Shown piece by piece: positions 27,102-34,882 of a stretch of DNA of 64,000 nt; position 1 is the first letter of the stretch; each line of letters begins with the position of its first letter. The DNA is taken from NCBI GenBank assembly GCA_030681645.1, contig JAUXRX010000056.1, positions 124,001 to 188,000 on the forward strand. Reading direction: 5' to 3'. Below the pieces are notes generated by a model, which saw only the letters and a list, made by a program, of their open reading frames with translations, searched no databases and had not been told where the DNA came from. The translations under genes and the position numbers were made by a program. This DNA is from Archangium sp. GTDB lineage: Bacteria > Myxococcota > Myxococcia > Myxococcales > Myxococcaceae.

Positions 27102-27215
27102 AGCAATCGCGGCGCCAACGCGATCGCGCGTGGAAGCGGCGCAAAGCCCTGAGCAGCGTGCAGCGGGGGCCGGGTCTTCGCGCCCATCGCAGGGTGCGCC
27201 CTGCCCTGTCGTGCA

Positions 27216-27243
27216 GGACACGGCGCTGTCCCCGCGGACACGA
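27216..27243 (+). promoter_or_regulatory. Shared GGACA-N6-TGTCC element, site a
   Basis: GGACACGGCGCTGTCC (27216-27231) is followed by CCGCGGACACGA. It points toward the kinase start at 27280, 36 bp downstream. The same two-part layout (inverted GGACA/TGTCC, two pyrimidines, a CG-rich dinucleotide and GG(C/A)CA) occurs at 34842-34870, 36747-36774 and 49113-49140. It is probably the operator of the PAS-LuxR regulators of this region. Confidence 0.55.
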
Positions 27244-27279
27244 CGCGGAGTGACCTCAACGCGAGGCTAGAGTGCGCCG

Positions 27280-28791
27280 GTGGCCACGAAGGAAGCAGTG
27301 CTCGCCGAACGGATCGCCGAGCTGGAAGCAGAGCTTGGGCGGCGTGACGACGCCCTGCGCGAGCTCGACGAGGCGAGGTCGGCGCTCATGCTCCGCGAAC
27401 AACAGTTCCGCATGATCGCCGACAACGTTCGCGAGGTGCTCTTTCTCCGGGACCCGGTCGCCCGCAGGATGCTGTACGTCAACCCGGTCTTCGAGGAGCT
27501 CTGGCAGGTCACCGCCGAGCAGCTCTACGAAGACCCGGAAGCGTTCCTGCGCGCCATCGTGCCCGAAGATCGCGAGCGGGTCGCCGGCCTGTTCCGGGTT
27601 CAGCACGAGGAGGGGGGGCCACTCAAATCGGACTATCGGATTCAGGTCGGCGCTGGGCCGCTGCGCTGGATGTCGGCTCGTTCCTTCCCCGTGAAGGACG
27701 AGGCCGGTCGCGTTCGGTACGTGGTGGGCGTCGCCGAGGACATCACCGACCGCAAGCAGCGCGAGCAGAGCCAGGAAGCACGCCTGCGGCTGATCGTCGA
27801 GACCGCCTTCGAGGGGATCTTGACCCTCGACGCGGGGAGCGTAGTGACCTTCGTGAACGCGCGCATGGAGCAGATCACCGGCTACCGGAAGGAAGAGATG
27901 GTGGGGCGGCCGGTCGCCGACTTCCTGGGCCCGATCGACGCGGCGACCCAGCCCGCGCGGCTGGCAAGGCGAGCGAGTGGCATCAGCGAGGAGTTCGAGC
28001 TCGCCTTCATTCGCAAGGATGGCCGGCCCGTCGAGACCAGGCTGGCGGCCAGCCCGATCATGGAGCACGGCAACTTCGTCGGGGCGCTCGCCATGGTCAC
28101 TGACGTCACCGAGCGCAACCGAAATGAACGCCGGGTCCGCGCGTCGCTCGCGGAGAAGGAAGTGCTGCTGCGCGAGGTCCACCACCGGGTGAAGAACAAC
28201 CTGCAGGTGGTCTCGAGCCTGCTCTCGCTGCAAGCCAACACCGTTCAGGACGAGCCGGCGCGCATCGCCCTCGACGAGAGCCGCGAGCGCATCCAGTCGA
28301 TCGCGCTCGCGCACGAGCTGCTGTACCGCAGCGACGATCTCGCGCGGATCGACTTCCACGCCTACCTCCGGGAGCTGGTCAAGGTGCTCGCCGCCCCCTT
28401 CGTGAGGCCCGAGGTGTCGGTCGAGCTCGATCTCGAAGCGCCGGTGATCGAGCTCCCCATCGACGTGTCGGTGCCCTGCGGCCTGCTGGTCAACGAGCTG
28501 CTCACCAACGCGCTCCGGCACGCCTTCCCCAGCGGGTCGCCTGGCCGCGTGACCATTTCCTGTCTGCGACGCGACACGCTCTGCGAGCTCAGCGTCAGCG
28601 ACGACGGCGTGGGGATCGCGCCCGGCGTGGTGAGCGGGCAACCCCGGACGCTCGGGCTGAGGCTGGTGAACTCGCTGGTGCGACAGCTCGGCGGTGAGCT
28701 CGAGGTGGTCGTGGAGCGGGGCTCGAGGTTCTCAGTCCGGTTCCCCCTCGCTGGACCGATGCCCTCATCGCACTCACAGGCCACGCCATGA
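27280..28791 (+). CDS. PAS-PAS histidine kinase of HisKA_2 type
   Basis: 503 residues from GTG 27280. Residues 1-40 are a coiled coil. PAS domains follow at about 40-165 (MIADNVREVLFL, YRIQVGAGPLRW) and 170-285 (VETAFEGILTLDAGSV). The HisKA_2 phospho-acceptor is LREVHHRVKNNLQVVSSLLS near residue 305, and the ATPase has LVNELLTNALRHAF and VSDDGVGIAP. There is no membrane segment. HisKA_2/HWE-like kinases usually respond to light, stress or redox cues through PAS. The stop overlaps the next kinase start (ATGA), so the two are made together. Confidence 0.92.
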   Translation: MATKEAVLAERIAELEAELGRRDDALRELDEARSALMLREQQFRMIADNVREVLFLRDPVARRMLYVNPVFEELWQVTAEQLYEDPEAFLRAIVPEDRERVAGLFRVQHEEGGPLKSDYRIQVGAGPLRWMSARSFPVKDEAGRVRYVVGVAEDITDRKQREQSQEARLRLIVETAFEGILTLDAGSVVTFVNARMEQITGYRKEEMVGRPVADFLGPIDAATQPARLARRASGISEEFELAFIRKDGRPVETRLAASPIMEHGNFVGALAMVTDVTERNRNERRVRASLAEKEVLLREVHHRVKNNLQVVSSLLSLQANTVQDEPARIALDESRERIQSIALAHELLYRSDDLARIDFHAYLRELVKVLAAPFVRPEVSVELDLEAPVIELPIDVSVPCGLLVNELLTNALRHAFPSGSPGRVTISCLRRDTLCELSVSDDGVGIAPGVVSGQPRTLGLRLVNSLVRQLGGELEVVVERGSRFSVRFPLAGPMPSSHSQATP

Positions 28792-30911
28792 GCCGGAGTA
28801 GCCCGAACTGGTCGCTCGCCGACCTGCCCGTCGCGTTCGTGGTGGTGAAGGGGGATCGGGTCGAGGTCTGCAGCCGGGCGTTCGCGGGCCTGGTGAAGCG
28901 CTCGCCTTCGCACGTGCGGGGCCTGCACCTGCACACCCTGCTCCCGGTCGTCCCGGCGGAGGGCGAGGCGACCATCGTGCAGGTGATGGTGGCCGACCGC
29001 CCGGGCGGGCTGCGGTGCCTCGTGCGGGCCAGCCGGCTCGACGCGCATCGGCGTGGCTTCTCGGTCGAACCGCTCGACCCCGACGCAGATCTGTTTCGCC
29101 GCTCCTTCGAGCACGCGCTCGTGGGCATGACCCAGGCGACCGTCGACGGGCATCTCGTGCGGGTCAACCGCGCCTTCTGCGACCTCACCGGGTACGCCGC
29201 GCACGAGCTGCTCGGCCGGACCTTCGAAGAGTTCACCCACCCGGACGATCTCGAGCACGAACGACAGCTCACCCAGCGCGTGCTCGACGGGCACCAGCCG
29301 GGGCACACGCTTGAAAAGCGGCTGGTGGTCCGGGACGGCAGGGTCATCTGGGTGCAGCACTCGTTGACGCTGGAACGGAGCGGCTCGGGCAAGCCAGACT
29401 TCCTCAGCGTGGTGGTCGACATCACCGGGCGCAAGACGGCTGAACAGGCGCTGCAGCGAAGCACCACCCAGCTCAAGACGGCGCAGCGCGTGGCGCGCAT
29501 CGGGAGCTGGGAGCTCGACCTCACCACCCGGTCGCTCCATTGGTCCGACGAGATCTTCCGCATCTTCGAGCTCGAGCCCGGTGAGTTCGCGGCCTCCTAC
29601 GAGGCCTTCCTCGAGCGGGTTCACCCCGAGGATCGGGCGTGGGTCGACTCGGCGTACGCGGCGGCGGTGCGCGAGCGAACGGCGTACGACCTCACCCATC
29701 GGCTGCTGATGGCCGACGGGAGGGTGAAGCACGTGAGGGAAGTCGCCGAGACCTTCTACGGACACCACGGCAAGCCGCTGCGCTCGGTGGGCACGGTGCA
29801 GGACGTCACCGAACAGAGGTCGGCGGAGCTCGGGCTGCAAGACCGGGAGCTGCGGCTCTCGACCATCCTCAGCAGCATCCGCGACCTGGTGGCCCTCTTC
29901 CAGCTCGAGCCAGACGCCATCCGCATCGTCGAGATCAACCCCACCGGCCTGCAGCGCCTCAGGCTCTTCCTGCCCGACATCACCGAAGACGCCCTGCGCC
30001 GCCTCGACTTCGAGCTGCTGGCGAAGCAGCTCGCGAGCCGCATCCCCGCGTTGGGGAACCTGCGGGAAGCGCTCACCACGGTCCTCGAGAGCGGCCTGAC
30101 GAGCGAGCTGGAGCTGGAGTCCACTCCGGAGCCCGGGGTGGCGCTCCTCAGCGAGCTCACCCTCACTCCCGTGCCTGGAAAGGGTGGCGCTCACCCCCAG
30201 GTGTTGATGGTCAGCCACGACGTGACCGCCCGGAAGAAGGCCGAGCGCCTGCTGCGGGCGTCCCTGGCGGAGAAAGAGACGCTGCTCAGCGAAGTGCACC
30301 ACCGGGTGAAGAACAACCTGCAGATCATCTCGAGCATGCTCTCGCTGCAGAGCGCCGAGGGTGTCGAACCCCTCACCCGCGAGCTCCTCGAGGAAGCGCG
30401 CAACCGCATCCACACCATGGCGCTGGTGCACGAGCAGCTCTACCGAACCCGGGACTTCGCCTCGATCGATCTCGCCGAGCACATCCGGTCGCTGGCGGTC
30501 ATGGTGGCCCAGGCCCAGGCCAGGCGCGACGGCGTGGTGTTGCGCTGCACGCTCGAGTCGGTGTCGGTGTCGCTGGACCAGGCGATTCCGCTGGGGCTGG
30601 TGCTCAACGAGCTGCTCTCGAACGCCTACAAGCACGCCTTTCTCGGGCGGCAGGCCGGCACGGTCGACGTGAGCTGTGCGCGAGAGGGCGACTGCGTCAG
30701 GGTGCAGGTCGTCGACGACGGCGTCGGGTTGCCCGCGGAGCAGTCGCTGGAAGGGGCGCGGTCCCTCGGGTTCCGCCTGGTGCGAACCCTGGTCGCACAG
30801 CTGGGCGCCAGCCTGAGCATCGACCGGCAACACGGCACTCGGCTGATCATCGTGGTGCCCGCAGGGCGAGCGTTGAGCGGCGCACCAGCGCAGGGTACGA
30901 GGTCACGGTGA
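28788..30911 (+). CDS. Multi-PAS histidine kinase of HisKA_2 type
   Basis: 707 residues, soluble. PAS-like units lie at about 10-95 (FVVVKGDRVEVCSRAFAGLV), 100-220 (FRRSFEHALVGMTQATVDG), 235-345 (IGSWELDLTTRSLHWSDEIF) and a divergent one at 355-480. The HisKA_2 box LSEVHHRVKNNLQIISSMLS and the ATPase (LVLNELLSNAYKHAF, VVDDGVGLPA) are close copies of those in the preceding kinase, indicating duplication. Its start overlaps that gene by four bases, and the REC-PAS gene follows after 25 bp. Confidence 0.92.
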   Translation: MSRSSPNWSLADLPVAFVVVKGDRVEVCSRAFAGLVKRSPSHVRGLHLHTLLPVVPAEGEATIVQVMVADRPGGLRCLVRASRLDAHRRGFSVEPLDPDADLFRRSFEHALVGMTQATVDGHLVRVNRAFCDLTGYAAHELLGRTFEEFTHPDDLEHERQLTQRVLDGHQPGHTLEKRLVVRDGRVIWVQHSLTLERSGSGKPDFLSVVVDITGRKTAEQALQRSTTQLKTAQRVARIGSWELDLTTRSLHWSDEIFRIFELEPGEFAASYEAFLERVHPEDRAWVDSAYAAAVRERTAYDLTHRLLMADGRVKHVREVAETFYGHHGKPLRSVGTVQDVTEQRSAELGLQDRELRLSTILSSIRDLVALFQLEPDAIRIVEINPTGLQRLRLFLPDITEDALRRLDFELLAKQLASRIPALGNLREALTTVLESGLTSELELESTPEPGVALLSELTLTPVPGKGGAHPQVLMVSHDVTARKKAERLLRASLAEKETLLSEVHHRVKNNLQIISSMLSLQSAEGVEPLTRELLEEARNRIHTMALVHEQLYRTRDFASIDLAEHIRSLAVMVAQAQARRDGVVLRCTLESVSVSLDQAIPLGLVLNELLSNAYKHAFLGRQAGTVDVSCAREGDCVRVQVVDDGVGLPAEQSLEGARSLGFRLVRTLVAQLGASLSIDRQHGTRLIIVVPAGRALSGAPAQGTRSR

Positions 30912-30936
30912 GCGCTGCGGGAAACGAAGGCGACCG

Positions 30937-31659
30937 ATGAAGAACGAGAAGATTCTCCTGGTGGAGGACGAGGGCGTGGTGGCGCTCGACATCGAGCAAC
31001 GGCTCACCCAGCTCGGCTACGTGATGGTGGGCACCGCCGACACCGCCACCGCCGCGCTCGAGCTGGCGCGAACCGGGCGGCCAGATCTGGTCTTGATGGA
31101 CATTCGCATTCGGGGTGCCCTCGACGGCGTCGACCTCGCCCGTGACCTCGCGGCGAGGCACGAGCTGCCCGTCGTCTTCCTCACGGGCAACGCCGACGAG
31201 GCGACGCTGCGACGCGCGGTCGAAGCCGAGCCGTATGGCTACGTGCTCAAGCCCTTCGAGCTGCGCACCCTCGAGGCCACCATTCAGACCGCGCTCTTCC
31301 GCTTCCGCGCCGAGGCCCGCCACCAGGGCATGCGGCGCTGGTTGGGCGACACCATGCGCGCCATCCCCGACGCGGTGGTCGCCACCGACCTCGAGCGGCG
31401 GGTGACCTTCCTCAACCGCGCGGCTGAACGGTTGCTCAAGCTGACCCTGGCAGAGGCGCTCGGCCGCCCCCTGAGCGAGGTGCTGCCCGACCTCGAGGTG
31501 TCCAGGGCCGTCAGCGCCATGGCGGCCCGGAGCGATGCGCCTGAGGTCGAGCGGTTCTCCCGCGAGCTGGTGGGCCAGCGCTTCGACGTGTCGGTGGCCC
31601 CCATCGCCTCGGAGGCCAACACGATGACCGGGGTCGTCGTGCTCCTGTGTGGACGCTGA
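30937..31659 (+). CDS. Response regulator with PAS domain (REC-PAS)
   Basis: 240 residues. The receiver occupies 1-122, with acidic residues in LLVEDEGVVALDIE, D55 in LVLMDIRIRGALDG and a Lys in GYVLKPFEL. Residues 130-240 are a PAS domain (DTMRAIPDAVVATDLERRVT). There is no DNA-binding or enzyme domain, so it probably relays to another protein, as REC-PAS proteins often do. It lies 25 bp after the second HisKA_2 kinase and is its likely partner. Confidence 0.9.
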   Translation: MKNEKILLVEDEGVVALDIEQRLTQLGYVMVGTADTATAALELARTGRPDLVLMDIRIRGALDGVDLARDLAARHELPVVFLTGNADEATLRRAVEAEPYGYVLKPFELRTLEATIQTALFRFRAEARHQGMRRWLGDTMRAIPDAVVATDLERRVTFLNRAAERLLKLTLAEALGRPLSEVLPDLEVSRAVSAMAARSDAPEVERFSRELVGQRFDVSVAPIASEANTMTGVVVLLCGR

Positions 31660-31728
31660 CCCATTGTCCATTGGTGAGTAGCGACTGTCTTTGCGCGCAG
31701 CGAAGGTCTGCGGGCCGCGGAGGCGGTC

Positions 31729-33888
31729 ATGACCTGGACCTGGCTCGACGAGGTGATCCCCGACGCGGTGGTGGTGGCCGATGATCAGCAGCTGATCACG
31801 TTCTTCAACGTCGCCGCGGAACAGCTGTGGGGCTACCGCGCCGCCGAGGTGCTCGGGCGCCCCCTCTCGACGCTGCTCCCCGAGCGCTTCGCGGCTGGTC
31901 ACGCGGGGCACATGCGGGGCTTCGACACCCGCGCAGAGACCACCCGCAGAATGGACCGGCGCTCGGACGTCTTCGCGCGCAGGCGCGACGGCACCGAGGT
32001 GCCCTGCGAGGTGTCCATCGCGCGCCGGGGCGACCAGTTCGTCGCGATCGTGCGCGACCTGAGCGAACAGAAACGCGCGCGCCGCATCGGCAGGCTGGGG
32101 AGCTGGGAGATCGACGTCGCCGAAGATCGGCTGTGGTGGTCTGACGAGGCCCGGCAGATCCTCGGCGTGGGCGATCGCCCCCGAGGTGCGCGCTGGGCCG
32201 ACTTCCTGGAACGCGTTCACCCGGAAGACCGGTCGCGATTCGAGGCCGCAGCGCGGGCGACGTTCGAAGAGCGCGCCCCGTGGGACATCGAGCACCGGGT
32301 GGTCAGGCCCGATGGCGCGGTGCGCGACGTGCACCAGGTGGGCGACCCCAGCCGCGACGAGCAGGGCCGGGTGCTGCGCCTGGTGGCCACGATGCACGAC
32401 GTCACCGAGGCCCGCAGCACCGAGCGCGGGCTCGCCCAGTCGGAGGCGACGCTGCGCTCGCTCTTCGCCACGAGCCGCGAGGCGATCATGCTGCTCGACG
32501 ACGCCCTCACCGTTCGGTCCTTCAACGAGGCCGCCGGCGAGCTGGCGCGCGTGGGCCAGGAGCGCCTCGTGGCAGGGGAAGCGCTCTCGCCCCGCGCGCG
32601 CACCCACCTGCAGGAACTGCTCACGAAGGCGCTCGGCGGCGAGTACGCGCAGCTCGAGCGGAAGATCCCCTCGTCGCCGCCGCGGCTGCTCGAGCTCTCA
32701 GGCAGCCCGGTGCGACTCGCGGGTGGGGGGATCGCCGGGCTGACCCTGGTCTGCCGCGACGTCACCGAGCGGCGCAACGCCGAGGAACAGCTCCGCCAGG
32801 CCCAGAAGATGGAGACGGTGGGCCAGCTCGCCGGCGGCATCGCGCACGACTTCAACAACCTCCTCACGGTCGTGATCGCCGCCGCCTCGGCGCTGCGCCA
32901 TGACCTCGGCCCCGACCACCCGTCTCTGGGCGAGCTGGCCGACATCGAGGGGGCGTCGGCGCGCGCCGCGGCGCTCACCCGGCAGCTGCTCTCGTTCGCG
33001 CGGCTGCAGCCCACCGTTCCGCGGGTGGTCGAGGTCAGCGGCATGATCGCCGCGCTCGAGCGGGTGCTGAGGCGGGTGATCGGCAGTCACCTGATCCTCG
33101 AGGTGAAGCTCGAGCCGGGGTGCTTCGTGCGCATCGACCCCACGCAGCTCGACCAGGTCCTGATGAACCTCGCGGTGAACGCGCGTGACGCGATGCCGGG
33201 AGGCGGCACGTTGACAGTCTCGACCGAGCGCCGCGTCGACGAGGGCCAGGTGTGGGTGCGGGTCTGCGACACGGGGGCGGGCATCGACCCGGCCACCCGC
33301 GCCAGGCTCTTCGAGCCCTTCTTCACCACCAAGCCTCCTGGTCAGGGCACCGGCCTGGGTCTGGCGACCTGCTACGGCATCGTGAAGCAGGCCGGCGGGC
33401 AGATCGAGGTGACGAGCGAGCTGGGCCAGGGGGCGTGCTTCGAGCTCCGCTTCCCCCTGACGGCCGCGCCCGAGCTGCGCTCGCGGCCCTCGCCGACCCC
33501 CACGGTGCGCAGAGAGGTCGTGCTGGTGGCGGAAGACGAACCGCGCGTACGCGCGGTGGTGGTGCGCGCGCTCGAGGGGGCCGGGTACACGGTGCTGGCC
33601 GCGGGCTCCGGCGTCGAAGCGCTGAAGCTGCTGGAACCGGAACGGGGCGCGATCTCGCTGCTGCTCACCGACGTGGTGATGCCGTCGATGGGAGGCCCGG
33701 CGCTGGCGGCGGCGGTGAGGGAGCGCTGGCCACGGGTCCCGGTGATCTTCATGACCGGCTACCCCGACGACGCGCGGCTCTCGTTGCAGGACGGATCGGT
33801 CGAGCTGGTGTCCAAGCCGTTCGATGGCCCCGAGCTGCTCTCGCGGGTGCGCAGGCTGCTGGACGAGCAGCCTGCGCAGCTCAGCTGA
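31729..33888 (+). CDS. PAS hybrid histidine kinase with receiver
   Basis: 719 residues, soluble. Three PAS units lie at about 5-115 (VIPDAVVVADDQQLITFFNV), 120-230 (IGRLGSWEIDVAEDRLWWSD) and 240-350. The phospho-acceptor helix is GQLAGGIAHDFNNLLTVV near 370, with ATPase motifs NLAVNARDAMPGG, VCDTGAGIDP and GTGLGLATCYGIV. The C-terminal receiver (about 595-715) has LVAEDEPRVRAVVV, LLLTDVVMPSMGG and LVSKPFDGPE. The GIAHDFNN box marks the NtrB-like HisKA group. Its 3' end overlaps the convergent LuxR gene by 8 bp. Confidence 0.93.
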   Translation: MTWTWLDEVIPDAVVVADDQQLITFFNVAAEQLWGYRAAEVLGRPLSTLLPERFAAGHAGHMRGFDTRAETTRRMDRRSDVFARRRDGTEVPCEVSIARRGDQFVAIVRDLSEQKRARRIGRLGSWEIDVAEDRLWWSDEARQILGVGDRPRGARWADFLERVHPEDRSRFEAAARATFEERAPWDIEHRVVRPDGAVRDVHQVGDPSRDEQGRVLRLVATMHDVTEARSTERGLAQSEATLRSLFATSREAIMLLDDALTVRSFNEAAGELARVGQERLVAGEALSPRARTHLQELLTKALGGEYAQLERKIPSSPPRLLELSGSPVRLAGGGIAGLTLVCRDVTERRNAEEQLRQAQKMETVGQLAGGIAHDFNNLLTVVIAAASALRHDLGPDHPSLGELADIEGASARAAALTRQLLSFARLQPTVPRVVEVSGMIAALERVLRRVIGSHLILEVKLEPGCFVRIDPTQLDQVLMNLAVNARDAMPGGGTLTVSTERRVDEGQVWVRVCDTGAGIDPATRARLFEPFFTTKPPGQGTGLGLATCYGIVKQAGGQIEVTSELGQGACFELRFPLTAAPELRSRPSPTPTVRREVVLVAEDEPRVRAVVVRALEGAGYTVLAAGSGVEALKLLEPERGAISLLLTDVVMPSMGGPALAAAVRERWPRVPVIFMTGYPDDARLSLQDGSVELVSKPFDGPELLSRVRRLLDEQPAQLS

Positions 33889-34780
33889 GGAGCCGGAACA
33901 GATCGGTGCGCGACTCGGCCCCCAGCTTTCGCAGGAGGTTCTGCTGGTGGTACTTCGCGGTGCGCGCGCTGATGCCTTCCGCCGAGGCGACGTCGTCGAG
34001 GGTCCTGCCCATGAGCAGGAGCGCCAGCACATGACGCTCGCGCTCGGTCAACTTCGCCCTCACCCCGAGCGCCTCGATGCGCGCCTGAACCAGGCTGCTG
34101 TAGATGCTCTGGTCGACGGGCACGACGTTGACGCTGGCCACGTCGTCACGAACGCGCCGCGCGCTGAGCAGCTGAGCCTTGAAGGGGCTGTGAGACTCGA
34201 GGCGAATCGCGGTGCTGGGGTTCTCCTTCGACAAGCCCGGCACCGGGCAGCTCGCGCAGGCCCGGTCCTTACCCAGCAACCCGCGGTAGCAGGGCACCGA
34301 GGTGTCGACCTTGTGCAGCCGATCAGGCGAGAGGGCGCGCAGGAGGCGCTCGGGGCGCCCGTCCCCGTCGAGCGAGACCTCGTACAGCAGGCCGAGCGAG
34401 GGCAGCAGCGGCACCGACAGGCCCGAGGCCACCGCGTCGACCATCACCATCATCACGGAACGAACGAGCCCATCTTGCTTCAGGGGCACGAGCTCGAAGA
34501 CCGGCTCGAGATGGAAGGCCGTCGGGGCCAGGGCGACGCTCACCCGGGGCCGCTCGCCGGCCATCGCGCGCGTCCACGCCTCGAGGAAGGCAGGGCGGCT
34601 GTCGGGCAACACCCAATCATCCACGAACTTCACGAGGTGGGTGCGGGTGCCTTCCTCGACGAAGAACAACAGCGCACGGTTTGCGCGAACGATGCGCCCC
34701 GCGGGGTCGAGCACGAGCACGGGCCTCCGCTCCCGCTCGAGCAGCACCGAACCGACGAACTCCCAATCGAACTGCGACAC
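33881..34780 (-). CDS. PAS-LuxR transcriptional regulator with Cys triad (copy 1)
   Basis: 299 residues from GTG 34780. I chose this start because similarity to the paralogue at 48141-49040 begins exactly there and both then have the same length; an upstream ATG at 34813 would add 11 residues. A PAS-like sensor region covers 10-230 and includes C164, C175 and C178 (VPCYRGLLG, CASCPV), a spacing seen in PAS sensors thought to bind metal or Fe-S. The LuxR/NarL helix-turn-helix is at 235-299 (KLTERERHVLALLLMGRTLD, TAKYHQQNLLRKLGAESR). There is no receiver domain. A shared GGACA element lies upstream. Confidence 0.85.
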   Translation of the reverse strand: MSQFDWEFVGSVLLERERRPVLVLDPAGRIVRANRALLFFVEEGTRTHLVKFVDDWVLPDSRPAFLEAWTRAMAGERPRVSVALAPTAFHLEPVFELVPLKQDGLVRSVMMVMVDAVASGLSVPLLPSLGLLYEVSLDGDGRPERLLRALSPDRLHKVDTSVPCYRGLLGKDRACASCPVPGLSKENPSTAIRLESHSPFKAQLLSARRVRDDVASVNVVPVDQSIYSSLVQARIEALGVRAKLTERERHVLALLLMGRTLDDVASAEGISARTAKYHQQNLLRKLGAESRTDLFRLLS

Positions 34781-34841
34781 GCGTTCTCGACCCCGGGAAG
34801 ATCCGCTCAGCATTCAATCATCTCACGACCCTTCTCGCGCT

Positions 34842-34870
34842 GACTGGCCCGGGGGACAGTCACACTGTCC
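34842..34870 (-). promoter_or_regulatory. Shared GGACA-N7-TGTCC element, site b
   Basis: On the minus strand GGACAGTGTGACTGTCC (34870-34854) is followed by CCCGGGCCAGTC. The inverted arms extend to seven bases (GGACAGT/ACTGTCC). The site points into the PAS-LuxR gene, 61 bp before its GTG start, so this may be autoregulation. The spacer is 7 nt here and 6 nt in the other three sites. Confidence 0.6.
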
Positions 34871-34882
34871 AACTGGACGAGA

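Noticed and set aside
28362..30833. 823-codon open frame on the minus strand
   Set aside because: It is antisense to the two HisKA_2 kinases and has no recognisable domain.
30847..32607. 586-codon open frame on the minus strand
   Set aside because: It is antisense to the REC-PAS and hybrid kinase genes, which have complete signalling motifs.
34780..34813. ATG at 34813 as start of PAS-LuxR copy 1
   Set aside because: The paralogue shares no sequence upstream of the GTG, and both proteins have equal length from the GTG starts.
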